Source of the DNA: Lingula anatina
Taxonomy: Eukaryota > Brachiopoda > Lingulata > Lingulida > Lingulidae
Assembly: GCF_001039355.2 (NCBI RefSeq)
Contig: NW_019774513.1
Location: forward strand, 1,162,470-1,193,705
Direction: 5' to 3'
DNA: 31,236 bases
Made by a program: the position numbers and the translations under genes. This document shows, one piece after another, positions 28,438 through 31,236 of the stretch. Every line of letters begins with the position of its first letter. Within the stretch, counting starts at the first letter, position 1. A model generated the notes under the pieces. It worked only from the letters and a program-made list of their open reading frames with translations, did no database searches and was not told the origin of the DNA.

Positions 28438-28670
28438 ATTGAGAGCATTCACATTGAGAAGAGCCGAGGTCTAGCAAGGCTGAGACCTAAATATGGCAGA
28501 CCTACGTGAAAGTAAGGCCATGTAATCCTTTAATTGTCTCTCAATGGATGACAGTGAATGTCACTGAGAGACAGTTAAAGGATTACAGGGCCTTCCTTTC
28601 ATGTATGTCTGCCATATTTAGGTCTCGGCCTTGCTAGACCTCGGCTCTTCTCGATGTGAATGCTCTCATT
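28438..28670. mobile_element. Foldback / MITE element 3, near-perfect long arms
   Basis: From gagagcattcacattgagaa (28441) to its complement ending at 28667, the arms match for roughly 100 bp each with few mismatches, around a short centre near 28550. ATT flanks both ends (28438-28440 and 28668-28670), a possible 3-bp target duplication of the PIF/Harbinger kind. It shares gagcattca and aaatatggc with elements 1 and 2. Confidence 0.75.
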
Positions 28671-31236
28671 GTAAATGCTGTACCATACTTACAGTCAAAT
28701 GTGTTCAGTATAACTGAAAGAATATATTTTGAATTATTTGTGACAAGACTGAACACAGTGTGAGCTTGGAAAAAAACAATAAAGATATATTAAATGTTAC
28801 AAGAGAAAAACATCTTCTGTAACAATATTAACATTCATTAACACCTTTAAAACACTGTAAAAATACCCCTTCTCAATTCTGACAATTCTCAGATCAAATT
28901 TTTTTAAAACTAAGCTTTGCATATTGATGATCATCAGTGCTTTGATCTAACAGTTTCATGAATATGTATTATTAACTGTATTTGGAGAGTATACAAGATT
29001 TGTTATTCAAATATTATTTGAGACTGTAATATTAAATATTAATCATTAAATTTGACAGATGATGCACAGATTAACACAGGACGTGGAAAGTATGATTGCT
29101 ATATGTAAACAGAAATTTTCCAGGTCTCTGTTAGTAAGAAGTATAAAAAAATCACAAGTTTATAGAACAAAAATATATGCTTCAGTACCATAGGTACATG
29201 TTTTCCTGGATTCTGTTTAACAAAGGCACTTTAGCTCAAAAACTAGTCTAAACTTTTAGATAAAAAACTAAGTCTTCTTTGATGCAAAGTAAATCAGTTT
29301 TAGTCCAACAAAATGAATTATTGCACTTGTTTTAGTAGTTTTAAAACAGGAAATACACCTTCCATGTTAAAGTGAATGCTTCTGTACTGTATTTAAATGG
29401 ACCACTGTTGATTTCTCTTGAACTGAAACACACCAAAATTTTGGCTTAAAATTTTAGATCAGTTTTTGGGGGCTAATGTTTTTTTATGAAATAGGTCCTA
29501 TAGGTCTAACAATGTCAGGCTAGAGTGAAAATAGAACTTCCAACAATGAAAGGAAAATCTAAATTTCATCCTTTGGAGGTGATGCAGCAACTGTTACCCT
29601 GGTTACGAAGAAGCGTGATTGATGGAGATTCTGAATTCCAGCCTGCACTGGCCAGTTAGGGATAGACCATGGCAGAAAGGAAGTGTCATGCATTATGAGC
29701 AAAATGCAATTTAACCGAGGATTGAGATTTTAGAATGCCTACAGGTGCTTTGGGGTGTAAAAAATCAACTTTTTCGAAAGACAGTTAATCCAAGAGTTTG
29801 ATACATGTTCAGCATTTTGTTCTGTGCAGCTCTGTCTAAACTGACGAATATGGAACGCCAAAATGGAGGAAGCCTGAGATTTTTATGACATATGCACTAG
29901 TTTTAACAATTGAAGTCCCACTCAGTTTGTTTATGTTATTTTTCTAGTTTGCTAGCAGATGTTTGATTAAAATTCCCCACAAATTACCTATTGCAATTTC
30001 AGTTTATAGTCTTATACACTGTGCCTTGTTTATGAAGTTAGGAGCCATCTGGTCATAACATACCTCAAGGTGCTTATGCCTCACAAGGATCAAATAACAT
30101 GGAAGATCACAGGAAATGATATATTGTCTACAAAATGAAATGAAATTTATGTTATCATTATTGTGTTTGAATATGATAATTTTATTGTTGTTGTTTATGT
30201 ATTTATTAAACTAACTGAAGTCCTTATTTGTGCAGTGTTCCATTTCAAAAGGGATTTTAAAAAGATCAATATTTCTGTTGGAAAAAAAAAAACAAACTAA
30301 ATTTGGACTGGCCTATTAATACTGTCCTGATAGCTGGTTGCAGATAATACTGGAAGAGTCGCATTTTATGCTGTTCTCACTTGTATGACTCATCTGTTAC
30401 AGAGTTGCTTAAAGCTTGGTCAACATATTCCTCAGTAGATTCTAGGAACAACGCATGTCCCAAGTAGTCTACAAGGTTCATGCTTTCTTTCCAATTGCTT
30501 TTTCTTCCAATTTTATTGATTTGACATGAAAAATATGGATAGAACAATGAACTTACAAGAATAGTCCTAGTTGTTACTGACTGATTGCTTGTTCTCCCGC
30601 TGTGGTCCCATTTTGATAAAAAGCAATTGTCACCCCTTGACTGTATGAAAAACTAATACTAACTCATACTAATGTAGAACATATCAATTATACTCTTTAA
30701 ATGGGCCAAACAGTTATTTTCCAATTTATAATGTCCATGCTGTTTTGCTTGGATCTAAGTTCCATGATGCCAAACCTTTATTTTGATTGCCATGGACAAG
30801 CACAGGGAATACCATGGCATTATAATCATTCATAATACCTGTTCAGCTTGGAAAATTCCTGTGCAGGTTTGGTGGTGTGGAAAAAGGCCGCAAACTTTGG
30901 CCTGAACTATTCTGTTGACTTGGTTTACAAGGCTTCATAGGGTGGAATACAAAACGGTCAGAAAATTTAAAAAGATTACATAGAGGAGAAACGTTTGAAA
31001 AAAGATGGTGGCTTCTCCTTATTAATCTAGCTGGTAGCTCTGTATGGCAACCTTCTCCCTATTACTAGTATTTTGTAGGTGGAGAAGCAATGCCAGACTG
31101 CATATATGTTATTCTTGCTGGGCTGATTACAATTAGTACTAATTTTGCAAGTTAGGCTGTGGTCAGCTTTTAACTGTCCAAAAGTGGTTTTTATTTTTCC
31201 TCACTTCTGGAAACAAGGTGCTTGATTGCAATCCTT
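28671..31236. other. Non-coding, nothing recognised
   Basis: Moderately AT-rich with no long ORF. Several acceptor-like Py-AG sites were checked on the + strand for continuation of the EF-hand frame (for example near 29828 and 30402). None opens into EF-hand-like sequence. It may be intron of that gene, but nothing here shows it. Confidence 0.4.

Overview
The window looks like nuclear DNA from an invertebrate animal, most likely a marine lophotrochozoan such as a mollusc. It is AT-rich, with short exons in long GT-AG introns, many microsatellites, and an interspersed element that resembles the bivalve 'pearl' family: about 160-bp tandem units, then a short CACGGA-type microsatellite, then a 3' hairpin. 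The mollusc assignment is inference from repeat style, not proof. No bacterial-type genes, rRNA, intact tRNA, CRISPR array or intact transposase were recognised.

Left third (1-11,450, + strand): the 3' end of a phospholipase C beta gene. Eight exons (2410-2626, 4957-5055, 5410-5525, 5842-6036, 6217-6488, 7172-7229, 7762-7848, 10941-11123) join in frame to give 408 C-terminal residues. These are a Ser/Thr-rich linker, then the long charged coiled-coil C-terminal domain, then an acidic tail. The catalytic part lies upstream of the window. A plausible 3' UTR ends near a poly(A) signal at 11431. The introns carry repeats: a tRNA-like SINE fragment, a CGTAGCC-type marine-invertebrate repeat, a Tc1-like terminus and a 57-bp-arm inverted-repeat element.

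Middle (11,450-16,950): no recognised gene. It holds a long (TA)n tract, one ~300-bp foldback element and one ambiguous candidate exon ending at 16546.

Duplicated block (17,090-26,294): a ~4.6-kb segment is present twice in direct tandem (17090-21672 and 21677-26294), with a single ambiguous base (n, 21675) at the junction. Each copy starts with a CpG-rich stretch holding an AAGATGGCCGC (YY1-like) motif, an 8-codon upstream ORF and a short candidate first coding exon whose peptide reads as the first EF-hand of a calmodulin-like protein, ending at a perfect GTAAGT donor. The rest of each copy looks like intron with shared repeats. Either this is a recent tandem duplication of a promoter plus first exon, or two divergent haplotypes were placed side by side in the assembly. 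The remaining EF-hand exons were not found in the window.

Right end (26,294-31,236): a mobile-element cluster (pearl-like element 26.7-28.04 kb, a GC-rich imperfect inverted repeat 28.2-28.43 kb, a near-perfect foldback element 28.44-28.67 kb), then about 2.5 kb with no recognisable feature. A PLC-beta gene lies just upstream of a calmodulin-like exon on the same strand; whether this has any functional meaning is unknown.
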